Positions 8,028 to 8,388 of a stretch of DNA of 8,388 nucleotides are shown in pieces. Location of the stretch: contig CAYXUW010000098.1 of NCBI GenBank assembly GCA_964468375.1, positions 1 to 8,388 of the forward strand. The letters run 5' to 3'. A program made the position numbers and the translations under genes. Every line of letters starts with the position of its first letter. The stretch's first letter is position 1. The notes under the pieces are model-generated. The model saw only the letters and a program-made list of their open reading frames with translations, made no database searches and had not been told where the DNA came from. The stretch is from CAYXUW01 sp964468375 (GTDB lineage Bacteria; Planctomycetota; Phycisphaerae; Sedimentisphaerales; Anaerobacaceae).

Positions 8028-8388
8028 ATGAACTTTCCAAAAATCAGAATGCGTCGGCTGCGAAAAAACGCCGCTATGCGAAGATTAGTCCGCGAGACAT
8101 CTTTGAGCAGTGATAACCTCGTATATCCGCTTTTTGTCCGCGATGGCGAAAACCTCAAAGAGCCGATTAAATCGATGGCCGGCTGTTTCCACTTCTCGCC
8201 CGACACCGTCGCAGCCGAGGCCGCTGAAGTCGCCGCCCTCGGCATACCCGCCGTCCTGCTCTTCGGCCTGCCCGACAAGAAGGACGAAACCGGCTCGGCC
8301 GCCTGGGCCGAGGACGGCGTCGGCCAGCGAGCCGTAAAGCAAATCAAAAAAGCCGTTCCCGATTTACTTATTATCACCGATGTCTGCC
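8028..8388 (+). CDS. hemB: Delta-aminolevulinic acid dehydratase (porphobilinogen synthase), 3' partial
   Basis: The first 120 codons of hemB are present, and the window ends inside the gene. The enzyme condenses two 5-aminolevulinate molecules to porphobilinogen, the substrate of HemC upstream. The translation begins MNFPKIRMRRLRKNAAMRRL, then LVRETSLSSDNLVYPLFVRDGE, SMAGC, LGIPAVLLFGLPDKKDETGS and AVPDLLIITDVC. These are the classic N-terminal motifs of the family. The last visible residue is the Cys of ITDVC, normally the first cysteine of the metal-binding cluster (DVCxC...). This suggests a Zn-type enzyme, but the rest of the motif lies outside. The ATG at 8028 is chosen because it gives the usual family start. 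A second in-frame ATG at 8049 is less likely. The gap after ahbC is 9 bp, AT-rich and without a clear Shine-Dalgarno sequence, so it probably belongs to the same transcript. Confidence 0.95.
   Translation, partial: MNFPKIRMRRLRKNAAMRRLVRETSLSSDNLVYPLFVRDGENLKEPIKSMAGCFHFSPDTVAAEAAEVAALGIPAVLLFGLPDKKDETGSAAWAEDGVGQRAVKQIKKAVPDLLIITDVC

Overview
The window carries six genes, all on the + strand, in two groups. No tRNA, rRNA, CRISPR array, insertion sequence or phage gene was seen. The organism is probably an anaerobic Gram-negative bacterium. The signs are a siroheme-dependent (Ahb-type) heme route, a DUF6057-like membrane protein paired with an exported PD40/c-heme protein, and few Shine-Dalgarno sequences. 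DUF6057 points to Bacteroidota or neighbouring groups, and an anaerobic planctomycete (Phycisphaerae-like) fits as well. This placement is inference from gene content only.

Region 1 (1-3058) holds a 5'-truncated multi-pass membrane protein with a long helical C-terminal part (DUF6057-like). It overlaps by ATGA with an exported protein that has one CxxCH heme-attachment motif followed by PD40/TolB-type beta-propeller repeats. Neither has a known function that I can name. They look like a co-translated envelope pair.

Region 2 (3059-3170) is a 112-bp AT-rich spacer. It must hold the promoter of the next operon if that operon has its own, but only weak signals are visible.

Region 3 (3171-8388) is a compact tetrapyrrole operon: hemA, hemC, a cobA-hemD fusion, ahbC, and the first 120 codons of hemB. 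The junctions are +2 bp, ATGA overlap, ATGA overlap and +9 bp. Together they cover glutamyl-tRNA to glutamate-1-semialdehyde (HemA), aminolevulinate to porphobilinogen (HemB), porphobilinogen to hydroxymethylbilane (HemC), uroporphyrinogen III (HemD domain), precorrin-2 (CobA domain), and a later radical-SAM step towards Fe-coproporphyrin III (AhbC). Missing from the window are hemL, the precorrin-2 dehydrogenase/ferrochelatase, ahbA/ahbB and ahbD. They may lie downstream of hemB or elsewhere. The combination of SUMT and AhbC implies that heme is made through siroheme, without oxygen, rather than through protoporphyrin IX.

The most unusual item is the CxxCH-propeller/DUF6057 pair directly upstream of the heme operon. 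The heme operon itself is a clear but recognisable example of a known pathway.
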